A stretch of 64,000 bases of DNA from Falsigemmobacter intermedius (GTDB lineage: Bacteria; Pseudomonadota; Alphaproteobacteria; Rhodobacterales; Rhodobacteraceae). Shown one piece after another: positions 9,466 to 18,568 of the stretch; within the stretch, counting starts at the first letter, position 1, and every line of letters begins with the position of its first letter. Location of the stretch: assembly GCF_004054105.1 (NCBI RefSeq), contig NZ_SBLC01000003.1:62001-126000 (forward strand), read 5' to 3'. Under the pieces are notes generated by a model. That model ran no database searches. It worked only from the letters and a program-made list of their open reading frames with translations, and was not told the DNA's origin. The position numbers and the translations under genes are program-made.

Positions 9466-10528
9466 ACGGCTCGGGCGGCGCGTCGCCGCGATAGAGGTCA
9501 CTCTCGACGTAGCGCGCTGAGGCGAAGCGGACGAGAACCCCGATCGCGGCAGCCACCGGCACAGCCACCAGCATGCCTGCAAAACCAAAGAGCGAGCCAA
9601 AGGCCGAGAGGGCAAAGAGCAGCCAGACCGGATGAAGCCCGACCGAGCCGCCGACCAGACGCGGGGTTATGACATTGCCTTCCAGGAACTGTCCCACCGC
9701 GAAGATTGCGGCAATCAGTCCCACCGACCACCAGTCGCCCCAATATTGAACCAGGGCCAGTCCGATGGCGAGCGCACCGCCGACGATCGAGCCGACATAG
9801 GGAATGAAGGTGATGGCCCCGGCGATTGCGCCAACGATGAAGCCGAACTGCAGACCCGCTGCGGCCAGCGCGGCCGCATAAAACCCGCCGAGGATCAGAC
9901 AGACGGTCAGCTGACCACGCACGAAGGCGGCCAGAACCCGGTCAATCTCTGAGGCGAGATGACGGACGGTCGGGGCATAGGCGCGGGGCAAGAGCTCATC
10001 AATCCGCCGCACCATGCGGTCCCAGTCGAGCAGCATGTAAAAGGCCACGACCGGCACGATAACGAGAAACAAAACCCAGTCGAGCACGCTGACGGCAGAG
10101 CCGATGAGCGTATTCACCACCACCATCCCGCGCGATTTGATCGCCTCGCCCAGCTCGGCAAGGGAGGTGCGGATTGTGGAGGTATTGTCGCTCAGATCCG
10201 GGAAGCGCTCATAAAGATAATCCATCAGCTTGCGGATGATCTCAGGGGCCGCGTTGATCAGCTCGCTGAGCTGGCGCACCAGCGTCGGGATGACCGACAA
10301 AAACAAGGCCACCGTGGCAAAGACCGCAGCGAGTGAAATGATCGCCGTGGCCGCCGTCCGCGACAGGCCCAGCTTTTGCAGCCGGTCTGCCACCGGGTCG
10401 AGGAAATAGGCAATGGCGCCCCCCACCAGAAAGGGCAGCATCACCTTGCCGAGCGCCCAGAGCACCAGAAACAACACCAGCATCCCGATGGCCCAGTATT
10501 TCAGCTGATCGCGGACGGGATGCGCCAT
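9464..10528 (-). CDS. AI-2E family transporter (PerM-like permease)
   Basis: 354 residues from the ATG at 10528, which has AGGAAGAG just upstream; an ATG 15 bp earlier overlaps that ribosome site and is less likely. About eight membrane segments are visible. The long soluble region after the third helix ([20 protein letters not shown]...) and the late [21 protein letters not shown] and [13 protein letters not shown] motifs are typical of the family. Members export autoinducer-2 or other small solutes, and some act as Na+/H+ antiporters; the substrate here is unknown. A second, divergent member lies at 30968-32128. It is divergent from proS. Confidence 0.9.
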   Translation of the reverse strand: MAHPVRDQLKYWAIGMLVLFLVLWALGKVMLPFLVGGAIAYFLDPVADRLQKLGLSRTAATAIISLAAVFATVALFLSVIPTLVRQLSELINAAPEIIRKLMDYLYERFPDLSDNTSTIRTSLAELGEAIKSRGMVVVNTLIGSAVSVLDWVLFLVIVPVVAFYMLLDWDRMVRRIDELLPRAYAPTVRHLASEIDRVLAAFVRGQLTVCLILGGFYAAALAAAGLQFGFIVGAIAGAITFIPYVGSIVGGALAIGLALVQYWGDWWSVGLIAAIFAVGQFLEGNVITPRLVGGSVGLHPVWLLFALSAFGSLFGFAGMLVAVPVAAAIGVLVRFASARYVESDLYRGDAPPEP

Positions 10529-10714
10529 GTTACTCTTCCTCATATTTCTGAACAGATTGCCCAGGAAGCGCCGGCGTTCAAGGAGAATGGCGCTTTGAGA
10601 TGCAAAAGCCGCAGGCTGCGCCCCCCTCTGCCGCCCTGCGCCCGCCCATGGCGCACTTGTCAGGGCAGGGCGCAGCCGTTAGGAAACCGCAAACCCTTAT
10701 GCCAGAGGCCGCCC

Positions 10715-12052
10715 ATGCGTCTGTCCCGCTATTTCCTGCCCGTTCTGAAGGAAGACCCCAAAGAGGCGCAGATCGTCTCGCACCGCTATATGCTGCGGGC
10801 CGGTATGATCAAACAGCAGTCGGCGGGGATTTACTCCTGGCTGCCGCTGGGCCTGCGGGTGCTCAACCGCATTCAGCAGATCGTTAATGAAGAACAGATC
10901 CGCGCCGGTCACGTTCCGGTTCTGATGCCGACCCTGCAATCGGCGGATCTCTGGCGCGAGAGCGGGCGTTACGACGCTTACGGCCCCGAGATGCTGCGCA
11001 TCAAAGACCGCCATGACCGTGAGATGCTCTATGGGCCGACCAACGAGGAAATGATCACGGATATGTTCCGTGCCCATGTCTCCTCCTATAAATCGCTGCC
11101 GTTGACGCTTTATCAGATCCAGTGGAAATTCCGCGATGAGATGCGTCCGCGTTTCGGCGTGATGCGGGGCCGCGAGTTCCTGATGAAGGACGGCTATAAC
11201 TTCGACCTCACCAAAGAGGACGCGCTGCACGCCTATAACCGCCATATGGTCAGCTACCTGCGCACCTATGAGCGCATGGGCCTGACGGCGATTCCGATGC
11301 GGGCCGATTCCGGCCCGATCGGCGGCGAAGATACCCATGAATTTCTGGTGCTCGCCCAGACGGGTGAGTCGGAAGTCTTCTATGATGCGCGCGTCACCGA
11401 GCTGAAACTGGGCGACCGCTCTGTTGATTATGACAACCGTGAGGAGGTGAAGGCCGTCTGTGACGAGTTCACCACCCTCTATGCGCGCACCGACGAGACC
11501 CATGATGAGGGGATTTTCGCCGAAGTCCCCGAAGAGCACCGCAGGGTTGCACGCGGGATCGAGGTGGGTCAGATCTTCTACTTCGGCACCAAATACTCTG
11601 AGGCCATGGGCGCAACCGTGGTCAGCCCGGAAGGGAAGCAGATTCCGGTCGAGATGGGCTCGCATGGCATCGGCGTTTCGCGCCTGATCGGGGCGATCAT
11701 CGAGGCCAGCCACGACGATAAGGGCATCATCTGGCCCGAAGGCGTGACACCCTTCCCGGTGGGGATCGTCAACCTCAAGCAGGGTGATGCGGCCACCGAT
11801 GCGGCCTGTGACGCGCTTTACAAAGGTCTGGCGGCAAAGGGTCTTGAGGCGCTTTACGATGACCGCGACGAACGGGCGGGGGCGAAATTCGCCACCATGG
11901 ATCTGATCGGTCTGCCCTGGCGCATCACCGTCGGTCCGCGCGGTCTGGCCAATGGCGTGGTCGAAGTCACCAGCCGTCGTACCGGTCTTTCCGAAGAGAT
12001 GTCGGCGGAAGCTGCCATTGCGAAGATCGCTGCGATCTACGAAAACATCTGA
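10715..12052 (+). CDS. proS: Proline--tRNA ligase, short alphaproteobacterial type
   Basis: 445 residues from the ATG at 10715 ([19 protein letters not shown]), the standard start for this subtype. Class II motif 1 is in the [16 protein letters not shown] region, motif 2 is [23 protein letters not shown] and motif 3 is [16 protein letters not shown]-terminal anticodon-binding domain follows. The roughly 180-residue editing insertion of the E. coli enzyme (572 aa) is missing, as known for alphaproteobacterial ProRS, so clearing of Ala-tRNA(Pro) must come from a free-standing deacylase not seen here. Confidence 0.96.
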   Translation: MRLSRYFLPVLKEDPKEAQIVSHRYMLRAGMIKQQSAGIYSWLPLGLRVLNRIQQIVNEEQIRAGHVPVLMPTLQSADLWRESGRYDAYGPEMLRIKDRHDREMLYGPTNEEMITDMFRAHVSSYKSLPLTLYQIQWKFRDEMRPRFGVMRGREFLMKDGYNFDLTKEDALHAYNRHMVSYLRTYERMGLTAIPMRADSGPIGGEDTHEFLVLAQTGESEVFYDARVTELKLGDRSVDYDNREEVKAVCDEFTTLYARTDETHDEGIFAEVPEEHRRVARGIEVGQIFYFGTKYSEAMGATVVSPEGKQIPVEMGSHGIGVSRLIGAIIEASHDDKGIIWPEGVTPFPVGIVNLKQGDAATDAACDALYKGLAAKGLEALYDDRDERAGAKFATMDLIGLPWRITVGPRGLANGVVEVTSRRTGLSEEMSAEAAIAKIAAIYENI

Positions 12053-12083
12053 GGTTTCGGGATACAACCCTGAGGTGAATCGG

Positions 12084-12109
12084 AAAGAGGGGTGCCAGCC
12101 CCTCTTTTT
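12084..12109 (+). terminator. Rho-independent terminator of proS
   Basis: Perfect 9-bp stem aaagagggg/cccctcttt, 6-nt loop, five-T tail. Confidence 0.92.
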
Positions 12110-12136
12110 GCTGGAGTCACCAGGGAATTGGATGCA

Positions 12137-12151
12137 AATTTGAAACAAATT
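12137..12151. promoter_or_regulatory. AT-rich inverted repeat, candidate operator
   Basis: AATTTG-AAA-CAAATT lies about 145 bp before the small membrane protein gene. Outer arms GGAATT (12124-12129) and AATTCC (12148-12153) extend the symmetry. It is AT-rich against the GC-rich background and sits between the proS terminator and a TTGACG promoter hexamer at 12193. Confidence 0.35.
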
Positions 12152-12192
12152 CCGCCGATACGCGGGATTTCACCTGCATTTTAGCGACAGTC

Positions 12193-12221
12193 TTGACGCA
12201 GAACGCTCCGAAGAGGACACT
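12193..12221 (+). promoter_or_regulatory. Possible promoter of the small membrane protein gene
   Basis: TTGACG, 17-bp spacer, GACACT. The -35 is good and the -10 is poor (3 of 6), as is common in this group. Confidence 0.35.
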
Positions 12222-12296
12222 TTGTCCTGTGGAGATGCTGCCCCTCGTCTTCGTCCTGTGCAATCATTCCGTGAAACGGGCTTAAGGTATTCGTCA

Positions 12297-12542
12297 ATGG
12301 CAGGCGTTTTTGTCATCTTCGCTTCTCTGATCGGCTTCGCCGGATCGCTGACGCTCTGGGCCCTGGGAATGGGTCTGATGGCGTCAGTTCTGACCGGCTA
12401 TGGCCTGTCAGCCGTTGCCTGCTCTGCGCTTGTCCTGCGACAGGCGCGGCGCATCGGCGACCGGCCGGGCGAAGACTTCAGCGCCTACCGCGGCGCAGAG
12501 GGGCTTCGCAGCGAGCCCCGTGCAGTGCCCCTGCGTCACTGA
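12297..12542 (+). CDS. Small membrane protein of unknown function
   Basis: 81 residues from the ATG at 12297. Two hydrophobic stretches (about 2-21 and 25-46) are followed by an Arg-rich cytoplasmic-looking tail (LRQARRIGDRPGEDFSAYRG). A longer reading frame from 12222 would put a soluble stretch before the first helix and is less likely. It lies alone between the proS terminator and lolC. I do not recognise the family; coding is supported only by frame, composition and the helices. Confidence 0.5.
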   Translation: MAGVFVIFASLIGFAGSLTLWALGMGLMASVLTGYGLSAVACSALVLRQARRIGDRPGEDFSAYRGAEGLRSEPRAVPLRH

Positions 12543-12700
12543 GGCTCCGCCGTCGCAGAGGCGACAGGCATCGGGCGAAAGGCAGTCTGTTCGCGGCCGT
12601 TTCGATCGCGCTGTGAGCGCTGATCCGCCATTTTCGGCCTTTTCCGGTTCCCGCTCGCGCAGCTGTCATATCTCTGCGTCGCCAGTCCTTCCCTGCAGCC

Positions 12701-12729
12701 TTGACCTTTCGGACAGGCCTGTCAATGGT
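12701..12729 (+). promoter_or_regulatory. Candidate lolCD promoter with palindrome in the spacer
   Basis: TTGACC, 17-bp spacer, AATGGT. The spacer ends with the perfect 12-bp palindrome GACAGGCCTGTC (12712-12723), a good position for a repressor. Confidence 0.45.
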
Positions 12730-12754
12730 GCCGCAGGTCTGACCGGAGGGACAT

Positions 12755-14044
12755 TTGGCTAATCGTACCGCGCCGTTTTCGCGTTTCGAATGGATGGTTG
12801 CCTGGCGCTATATGCGGGGCATCGGGGCTGATGGCGGGGTCTCCGTCGTTACCATCATCTCTCTCCTGGGCATTACGCTGGCTGTCTTTGCGCTGGTCGC
12901 AACACTCGCCGTGCGCTCGGGTTTCCGGACGGAATTTGTCGACACCATCCTCGGGGCCAATGCCCATGTGACGGTCTATCATGCCGCGCGCTCCACGCCT
13001 GAAGGCGGCTTGCAGCGTGGCATTCCCGATTATCAGGCCGAGGCAGAGCGGCTGTCGCAGGTCGCGGGGGTCACCCGTGCCGCGCCGCTGATCCGTGGCC
13101 AGATCATGGCCAATGCCAATGGCCGCAATGCCGGAGCAGAGGTTTTCGGGATCACCCTTGAAGATCTCAAGGGCATTCCCCGCGTCGCAGGCGATGAGGC
13201 CACGCTGGAAGGCGATCTCTCGCGCTTTGACGAAGGGGTGGCAATCGGCTCAGGCGTGGCGCGGGAGCTGGGGGTTATGGTTGGTGACCGCGTCCGGCTT
13301 ATTTCTCCCGACGGGGTGAAGACAGCCTTTGGCACCTCGCCCAGGGTCAGCGCCTATGAGGTGGTGGCGATCTTCACCGCCGGGCGCTATGACATCGACC
13401 GCACGCGGATTTACATGCCTTTTGCCGAAGCGCAGAGCTATTTCAACCGCGAAGGATTTGCGGATGAGATCGAGGTGATGGTCCGCGATCCCGATAAGGT
13501 CGATGAGATGTCCCCCGCCCTTCTCGGGGCCGCCGGAGACGGGGCCCTGCTCTGGTCCTGGCGCGACAGTTCCGGTGCCTTTCTGAGGGCGCTGAGCGTG
13601 GAGGACAATGTGATGTTCATCATCCTGTCGATCCTCGTGCTGATCGCCTCGCTCAATATCATCGCGGGTCTGATCATGCTGGTGCGCACGAAAAGCCGGG
13701 CGATCGGGATCCTGCGCACCATGGGGCTGACCGAAGGCGCCGTGCTGCGGATCTTCTTCCTTTGCGGTGTGGCCACCGGCGTGACCGGGACGGCACTGGG
13801 GCTGTTTCTCGGGGTGATGTTCGTCGTCAATATCGACTTCATTTTCGCGGTTGTGAATGGTGTCGGCGATGGCGGGGTCTGGGATCCGGCGATCCGTGGG
13901 ATTTATGCGCTGCCGGCTGAATTGCGGCTCGTGGATGTTGTTAAGGCGGCGGCATTATCCTTGGGGCTGTCCTTTGTTGTCACGCTGCCGCCCGCATGGC
14001 GCGCAGCGCGGATGAACCCGGTGGAGGCTTTGCGTCATGAGTGA
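12755..14044 (+). CDS. lolC: Lipoprotein-releasing ABC transporter permease LolC/LolE type
   Basis: 429 residues. It starts at TTG 12755, with GGAGGG 5 bp upstream; no ATG fits. The first membrane helix (VVTIISLLGITLAVFALVATLAV) is followed by a large periplasmic domain (about 50-280) and three C-terminal helices, the FtsX/LolC fold. One protein of this type probably does the job of both LolC and LolE, as is usual outside gammaproteobacteria. It works with LolD to extract mature lipoproteins from the inner membrane and pass them to LolA. It overlaps lolD by 8 bp. Confidence 0.93.
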   Translation: MANRTAPFSRFEWMVAWRYMRGIGADGGVSVVTIISLLGITLAVFALVATLAVRSGFRTEFVDTILGANAHVTVYHAARSTPEGGLQRGIPDYQAEAERLSQVAGVTRAAPLIRGQIMANANGRNAGAEVFGITLEDLKGIPRVAGDEATLEGDLSRFDEGVAIGSGVARELGVMVGDRVRLISPDGVKTAFGTSPRVSAYEVVAIFTAGRYDIDRTRIYMPFAEAQSYFNREGFADEIEVMVRDPDKVDEMSPALLGAAGDGALLWSWRDSSGAFLRALSVEDNVMFIILSILVLIASLNIIAGLIMLVRTKSRAIGILRTMGLTEGAVLRIFFLCGVATGVTGTALGLFLGVMFVVNIDFIFAVVNGVGDGGVWDPAIRGIYALPAELRLVDVVKAAALSLGLSFVVTLPPAWRAARMNPVEALRHE

Positions 14045-14720
14045 GATCGTTCTGAGCCTCTCGGGGATCACCAAGACCTATAATCCCGGAAAACCTGCCG
14101 CGGTTGAGGTGTTGCGGGGCGTGAATCTGGAGCTGCCGCGCGGCCAGGTTGTGGCGCTGGTGGCGCCCTCGGGCTCTGGTAAATCGACGCTTCTGCATAT
14201 TGCCGGGCTTCTGGATGAGGCTGAAAGCGGGCAGGTGGTGATCGCGGGCCAGGATGCGGGCCGTCTGTCCGATCGGGCGCGGACGGAGATCCGCCGGGCG
14301 GAGGTGGGGTTTATCTATCAGTTCCACCATCTGCTGCCGGAGTTCACCGCGCTGGAAAACGTCATGCTGCCGCAGCTGGCCAATGGCGCCTCCGGCGGGG
14401 CTGCCAAAGCGCGGGCGCTGGAACTTTTGGGGCGGGTCGGGCTTTCGGCACGGGCCGGCCACCGGCCGGCGCAGCTTTCGGGCGGTGAGGCGCAGCGGGT
14501 GGCGTTTTGCCGGGCGCTGGCCAATGGGCCGAAGCTTCTGCTTGCCGATGAGCCGACGGGCAATCTTGATCCGGCAACGTCGGATCAGGTCTTTGGCGTT
14601 CTGATGGAGATCGTGCGCGAGACCGGGCTTTCGGCGCTGATCGCGACCCATAACTTTGAGCTTGCCGCGCGTATGGACCGGGTGGTGAAGCTTGAAAACG
14701 GGGTGGTGACGGAGGGATGA
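14037..14720 (+). CDS. lolD: Lipoprotein-releasing ABC transporter ATPase
   Basis: 227 residues. Walker A is APSGSGKST (43-51), with Ala in place of the usual first Gly. The Q-loop follows in FIYQFHHLL (the FQ/Y-H-L-L stretch typical of LolD). The signature is LSGGE (147-151), Walker B LLLADEP (167-173) and the H-loop THNFELA. It hydrolyses ATP to drive lipoprotein release by LolC. The start codon lies inside the end of lolC, so translation is coupled. Confidence 0.95.
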   Translation: MSEIVLSLSGITKTYNPGKPAAVEVLRGVNLELPRGQVVALVAPSGSGKSTLLHIAGLLDEAESGQVVIAGQDAGRLSDRARTEIRRAEVGFIYQFHHLLPEFTALENVMLPQLANGASGGAAKARALELLGRVGLSARAGHRPAQLSGGEAQRVAFCRALANGPKLLLADEPTGNLDPATSDQVFGVLMEIVRETGLSALIATHNFELAARMDRVVKLENGVVTEG

Positions 14721-14766
14721 GCGCGGGCTGTGCTCAGCCGTTACCGGTTTTTTTAAGTTGAGAGCG

Positions 14767-14826
14767 CCGGGGAGGGCTGCCTGCCCTCCCCGGACCCCGC
14801 CCGGGAGTATTTGGAAAAAGCCAAAG
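14767..14826 (+). repeat. Intergenic hairpin repeat, copy A
   Basis: An 11-bp perfect stem ccggggagggc/gccctccccgg is followed by the conserved tail ggacccc...ggGAGTATTTggaaaaagccaaag. It lies between lolD and the convergent tgt. The other full copies are at 20826-20871 and 59550-59594, in the same orientation. The stem sequence differs between copies but stays fully paired. Confidence 0.75.
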
Positions 14827-14845
14827 CCGGGCGGGGCCTTCAGGC

Positions 14846-15976
14846 TCAGAGCGGGTCGATATCGCCTTCGGCGCGTTTGGCGTGGAAATCGGCGACGAAG
14901 GCTTTGAGGTTTTGGGCCTCAATCGCGTCGCGCAGGCCCTGCATCAGGTCCTGATAGTAGTGCAGGTTGTGCCAGGTCAGCAGCATCGAGCCGATGATCT
15001 CCTGCGCGCGGATGACATGGTGCAGATAGCCGCGCGAATAGTTGCGGCAGGCCGGGCAGCTGCAGTTTTCATCGAGCGGGCGCGGGTCGTCCTGGTGGCG
15101 GGCATTGCGCAGATTGACCTGGCCGCGGCGGGTCCACCCTTGGGCGGTGCGGCCCGAGCGCGAGGGCAGCACGCAGTCCATCATATCGATGCCGCGCTCA
15201 ACGGCGCCGACGATATCATCGGGTTTGCCGACGCCCATCAGGTAGCGCGGTTTGTCCTCAGGCAGGAAGCCGGGGGCGTAATTCAGCACATCGAACATCG
15301 CTTCCTGGCCTTCGCCGACGGCGAGGCCGCCGACGGCATAGCCGTCAAAGCCGATGGATTTGAGTTTTTCCGCCGATTCCTCGCGCAGATCGCGGGTGAC
15401 GCCGCCCTGCATGATGCCGAAAAGCGCATGCCCCGGGCGATCGCCGAAGGCGTCGCGCGAGCGTTGTGCCCAGCGCATTGAGAGGCGCATGGATTTTGCC
15501 ACCTCAGCTTCCGTCGCGGGCAGGGCGGGGCATTCGTCGAAGCACATGACGATGTCAGAGCCGAGGAGCTTTTGAATCTCCATCGAGCGTTCGGGGGTGA
15601 GGACGTGTTTTGAGCCGTCGTAATGGCTGCGGAACGTCACGCCCTCTTCGGTGAGTTTTCTGAGCGAAGAGAGCGACATGACCTGAAAACCGCCGCTGTC
15701 GGTGAGGATCGGGCGTTCCCAGTTCATGAATTTGTGCAGACCGCCAAGGCGGGCCACCCGTTCGGCGCCGGGGCGCAGCATCAGGTGGTAGGTATTGCCC
15801 AGAAGAATATCCGCACCGGTGGCCCGCACGGAGTCGGGCATCATGGCCTTGACCGTGGCAGCGGTGCCGACAGGCATGAAGGCGGGGGTGCGGATTTCGC
15901 CGCGGGTGGTATGGATGACCCCTGTCCGGGCTGCGCCATCGGTGGCTTTGAGCGTAAATCCGAAGCCTTCGGCCAT
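14846..15976 (-). CDS. tgt: tRNA-guanine(34) transglycosylase
   Basis: 376 residues from the ATG at 15976 (GGAGA upstream), matching the family. It exchanges G34 for preQ1 in GUN-anticodon tRNAs during queuosine synthesis. The [10 protein letters not shown] motif holds the first active-site Asp (about 93). [19 protein letters not shown] carries the nucleophilic Asp loop, and the zinc site is CSCPAC...LHH near the C terminus. The reading frame stays open far upstream on the minus strand, but that part is non-coding shadow of sufT/sufA. It is convergent with lolD and divergent from sufT. Confidence 0.96.
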   Translation of the reverse strand: MAEGFGFTLKATDGAARTGVIHTTRGEIRTPAFMPVGTAATVKAMMPDSVRATGADILLGNTYHLMLRPGAERVARLGGLHKFMNWERPILTDSGGFQVMSLSSLRKLTEEGVTFRSHYDGSKHVLTPERSMEIQKLLGSDIVMCFDECPALPATEAEVAKSMRLSMRWAQRSRDAFGDRPGHALFGIMQGGVTRDLREESAEKLKSIGFDGYAVGGLAVGEGQEAMFDVLNYAPGFLPEDKPRYLMGVGKPDDIVGAVERGIDMMDCVLPSRSGRTAQGWTRRGQVNLRNARHQDDPRPLDENCSCPACRNYSRGYLHHVIRAQEIIGSMLLTWHNLHYYQDLMQGLRDAIEAQNLKAFVADFHAKRAEGDIDPL

Positions 15977-16080
15977 GGGGTGTCTCCAGAATGATCCAAA
16001 CGGGCCTTCCATACAGGTCCCGCAGGTCCGGGCGCAAGGTGACAGCGCGTCCCGCCGATGGCTGATTTTCCCCCTGGCAC

Positions 16081-16108
16081 TGGACGTTCCTGAGTAAAAT
16101 CCTATATC
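16081..16108 (+). promoter_or_regulatory. Candidate sufT-sufA promoter with inverted repeat
   Basis: TGGACG, 16-bp spacer, TATATC. The -10 lies inside an inverted repeat, CCTGA (16089-16093) ... TCAGG (16107-16111), with 13 bp between arms. It could be an iron- or IscR-responsive operator, but I cannot match it to a named consensus. Confidence 0.4.
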
Positions 16109-16147
16109 AGGGTCAGGATATTCACCGACTGCCGGGACGGATCTGCC

Positions 16148-16513
16148 ATGAGCACTCAATCGACCGATCTTTTGGAAGGCGAGCCGCTGATCCGGCCTTC
16201 GTCCACCGAGCATCCGCTCTATGAGTCGGTGGTCGAGGCCTGTCGCACGGTTTTTGATCCGGAAATCCCGGTGAACATCTATGATCTGGGCCTGGTCTAT
16301 ACGATCTCCATCGATGCGGAGAACGCGGTTGAGATCATGATGACCCTGACCGCGCCGGGCTGCCCGGTGGCGGGGGAGATGCCGGGCTGGGTGGCCGATG
16401 CGGTCAATGCCGTGCCGGGTGTGAAGCAGGTTGACGTAGGCATGACCTTCGATCCGCCCTGGGGCATGGATATGATGTCCGATGAGGCGCGGCTCGAACT
16501 TGGGTTTATGTGA
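16148..16513 (+). CDS. sufT: SUF system assembly protein, MIP18/DUF59 family
   Basis: 121 residues. The MIP18-family core runs from [16 protein letters not shown] (about 36-51) through [13 protein letters not shown], whose Cys72 is the conserved cysteine, to [24 protein letters not shown]. SufT-type proteins act in maturation or transfer of iron-sulfur clusters in the cytoplasm. It is followed 9 bp later by sufA. In related genomes this pair often follows sufS; here it is about 3.4 kb before iscR, separated by a block of minus-strand genes. Confidence 0.88.
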   Translation: MSTQSTDLLEGEPLIRPSSTEHPLYESVVEACRTVFDPEIPVNIYDLGLVYTISIDAENAVEIMMTLTAPGCPVAGEMPGWVADAVNAVPGVKQVDVGMTFDPPWGMDMMSDEARLELGFM

Positions 16514-16522
16514 GGACCCCTG

Positions 16523-16885
16523 ATGTTTGGCATTCCGGGAAAAGCGGCTGTGACGCTGACGCCGTCGGCGGCAAAACAGATCGCGAAGCTGATGGCGCGT
16601 GACGGCTCTCAGGGGCTGCGCATCGGCGTCAAAAAGGGCGGCTGTGCGGGGATGGAATACACCATGGACTATGTGTCTGAGGTGAACCCGCTCGATGAGG
16701 TCGTCGAGCAGGATGGCGCGCGGGTGCTGATTGCGCCCATGGCACAGATGTTTCTGATCGGCACCGAGATCGATTATGAGGTCTCGCTGCTGGAGAGCGG
16801 GTTTAAGTTCCGCAACCCCAATGTGATCGACAGCTGCGGCTGTGGCGAGTCGGTGAAGTTTGAGGAAGCGCCCGCGCGTCTCTGA
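16523..16885 (+). CDS. sufA: Iron-sulfur cluster assembly protein, A-type carrier
   Basis: 120 residues of the HesB/IscA/SufA family. The three cluster-binding cysteines are visible: Cys41 in KKGGCAG and Cys105/Cys107 in SCGCGES. A-type carriers receive [Fe-S] clusters from the SufBCD scaffold and deliver them to apo-proteins. It is co-transcribed with sufT. Assignment as SufA rather than ErpA/IscA rests on the SUF context. Confidence 0.88.
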   Translation: MFGIPGKAAVTLTPSAAKQIAKLMARDGSQGLRIGVKKGGCAGMEYTMDYVSEVNPLDEVVEQDGARVLIAPMAQMFLIGTEIDYEVSLLESGFKFRNPNVIDSCGCGESVKFEEAPARL

Positions 16886-16911
16886 CCGGCGTCTCCCCGG
16901 CGGGAGTTTGC

Positions 16912-16940
16912 AAAAGCGCCCTCTCGGGGCGCTTTTCTTT
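16912..16940 (+). terminator. Rho-independent terminator of sufT-sufA
   Basis: Ten-base-pair stem aaaagcgccc/gggcgctttt with a 5-nt loop and T-rich tail. Confidence 0.88.
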
Positions 16941-17005
16941 ATCCGGTCTTTGGAAGGGCAGACCTGTGATCTCACAGACGCTGTCGCGGCTCGCCCGAGC
17001 GGGGA

Positions 17006-17623
17006 TTACCCATCCGGGGCAATGACACCGAGGCCGCGCAGGTAGATCCCGATGCCGCTTTCCAGAAGGTCCTCGGCCGCGAAGGGGCTTCGCGGGTTTG
17101 CGGGGTTTCGGGTATGCAGCTCGACGATGCCGTGGCTCAGTGCCTGAATATGGGCGGCGAACATCGCAGGCGGCGGGCGGCGATGTTCGGGGATCGCGGC
17201 CGCCAGCGCCTCGGCACCCTGGAGGAGGGGGGTTTGAGCGCGGCGTGCGGTCTGGCTTAACTCCGGCCAGGCAGACAGGCTGAGGCCGCTTTCAAACATC
17301 GCCATGTAATGCGCCGGAAAGCGCCGCGCGAAGGCGAGATAGGCGCGGCCCGTCGCCTCAAAGCCTGCAAGCACCGAGGGTGCGCCGCCGTTCCAGGCGT
17401 GCTCCATCAGATCACCGAAGATCTCAAAGCCCTGCCGCGCGACCTCCGCCAGCAGATCCTCGCGGCCCTGGAAATGGCGATAGACCGCCGCCGGGGTGAC
17501 CCCTGCGGCTTTTGCGGCTTCTGACAGGGTGAAGCCCTGGGGGCCGTTTTTCTCAATCAGATCGAGGCTTGCGGTGACCAGCGCCTGGCGCAGGTTGCCG
17601 TGGTGATAGCCCGCTTTAGCCAT
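17006..17623 (-). CDS. TetR/AcrR family transcriptional regulator
   Basis: 205 residues. The N-terminal helix-turn-helix runs through about 10-55, with [31 protein letters not shown] typical of the TetR family. The C-terminal ligand domain is of the WHG type ([18 protein letters not shown]). Its start overlaps the end of ppk2 by 8 bp, so the two are translationally coupled. It may regulate its own operon; ligand and targets are unknown. Confidence 0.9.
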   Translation of the reverse strand: MAKAGYHHGNLRQALVTASLDLIEKNGPQGFTLSEAAKAAGVTPAAVYRHFQGREDLLAEVARQGFEIFGDLMEHAWNGGAPSVLAGFEATGRAYLAFARRFPAHYMAMFESGLSLSAWPELSQTARRAQTPLLQGAEALAAAIPEHRRPPPAMFAAHIQALSHGIVELHTRNPANPRSPFAAEDLLESGIGIYLRGLGVIAPDG

Positions 17624-18500
17624 GCCGCAGGTCCGGGTCCGAGACGATCAGCGGGTCGGGCGCGCCGATGGCTGCCTCATCTTTGCCCTCAAACTCCATG
17701 CGGTGCAGGATGGTCTGCATGGCGGCGATGCGCGCGCGGCGCTTGTCGTCTGAGCGAATGATCGTCCAGGGCGCTTCAGGGATATGGCTTCTGCGCAGCA
17801 TCTCGCGGATTGCGGCGGTGTAATCTTCCCAGCGGTGCAGCCCTTCGGCGTCAATGGCGCTCAGCTTCCACTGTTTGAGCGGGTCACGCTCGCGGTCAAT
17901 CATGCGGCGCAACTGCTCGGCGCGGCCGACATTGAGCCAGATTTTGACGAGGGTGATGTTTTCATCGGCGAGCGTTTCCTCAAAGCCGGGTTGCTGGCGG
18001 AAGAAATGCTCGCGCTGCTCGGGTGTGCAGAAGCCGAAGACATGTTCCACCACGGCGCGATTGTACCAGGAGCGGTCAAAGAAGACCATTTCGCCCGCCG
18101 CCGGAAGCCAGTCGATATAGCGCTGGAAATACCACTGAGTGGCCTCGCGCTCGGTGGGTTTGGGCAAAGCGACGACGGTCGCGTGGCGCGGGTTGAGGTT
18201 TTCGGTGACGGTGCGGATGGTGCCGCCTTTGCCGGCGGCATCGCGGCCCTCAAAAAGCACGACAAGCCGCCGCCCGCTCTGGCGCAGATCATTCTGCAGC
18301 CGCACCATCTGGATCTGCAGCGGCAGCATCTGCGCGTTATAGGCCGCTTTCTCAAGCCCCTGGCGATAGGGGAAGCTGGCGTCGAGAATGTCGTTCTTTT
18401 TCGCGTTCTTCAGGGCCTCGCGGATCGCGGCGGGGGCCTCTGTTTCGGCGTAGCGGCTGATGGCACCGTCAAGGGGCAGAGCGGGGGAGGGACGCGTCAT
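17616..18500 (-). CDS. ppk2: Polyphosphate kinase 2
   Basis: 294 residues, single-domain PPK2. Walker A is GRDAAGKGG (85-93), the second conserved block is FDRSWYNRA (141-149), and the lid region is in [32 protein letters not shown]2 enzymes use polyphosphate to phosphorylate nucleoside mono- or diphosphates. Class I (NDP-using) is likely from the motif set, but class cannot be proven by eye. With ppk1 and ppx 8 kb away, the window holds three polyphosphate enzymes. It is coupled to a TetR gene. Confidence 0.94.
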   Translation of the reverse strand: MTRPSPALPLDGAISRYAETEAPAAIREALKNAKKNDILDASFPYRQGLEKAAYNAQMLPLQIQMVRLQNDLRQSGRRLVVLFEGRDAAGKGGTIRTVTENLNPRHATVVALPKPTEREATQWYFQRYIDWLPAAGEMVFFDRSWYNRAVVEHVFGFCTPEQREHFFRQQPGFEETLADENITLVKIWLNVGRAEQLRRMIDRERDPLKQWKLSAIDAEGLHRWEDYTAAIREMLRRSHIPEAPWTIIRSDDKRRARIAAMQTILHRMEFEGKDEAAIGAPDPLIVSDPDLRHG

Positions 18501-18568
18501 GGGGATCTCCGGGCAGTGGCGGCCAGTATCGCCCGCTGCCCGGAAAGTGCAATGGGCCAGCCCCGGTC

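Noticed and set aside
10697-12148. 483-codon open frame opposite proS
   Set aside because: Shadow of proS; ProRS motifs 1-3 are on the plus strand.
14037-14720. Ala instead of Gly at the first Walker A position of LolD as a sign of inactivity
   Set aside because: All other catalytic motifs are intact and I believe this Ala occurs in other alphaproteobacterial LolD proteins; it is not evidence of a defect.
15977-16975. Upstream extension of the tgt frame to 16975
   Set aside because: The extra 333 codons run antisense through sufT and sufA. The ATG at 15976 has a ribosome site and gives the normal TGT length.
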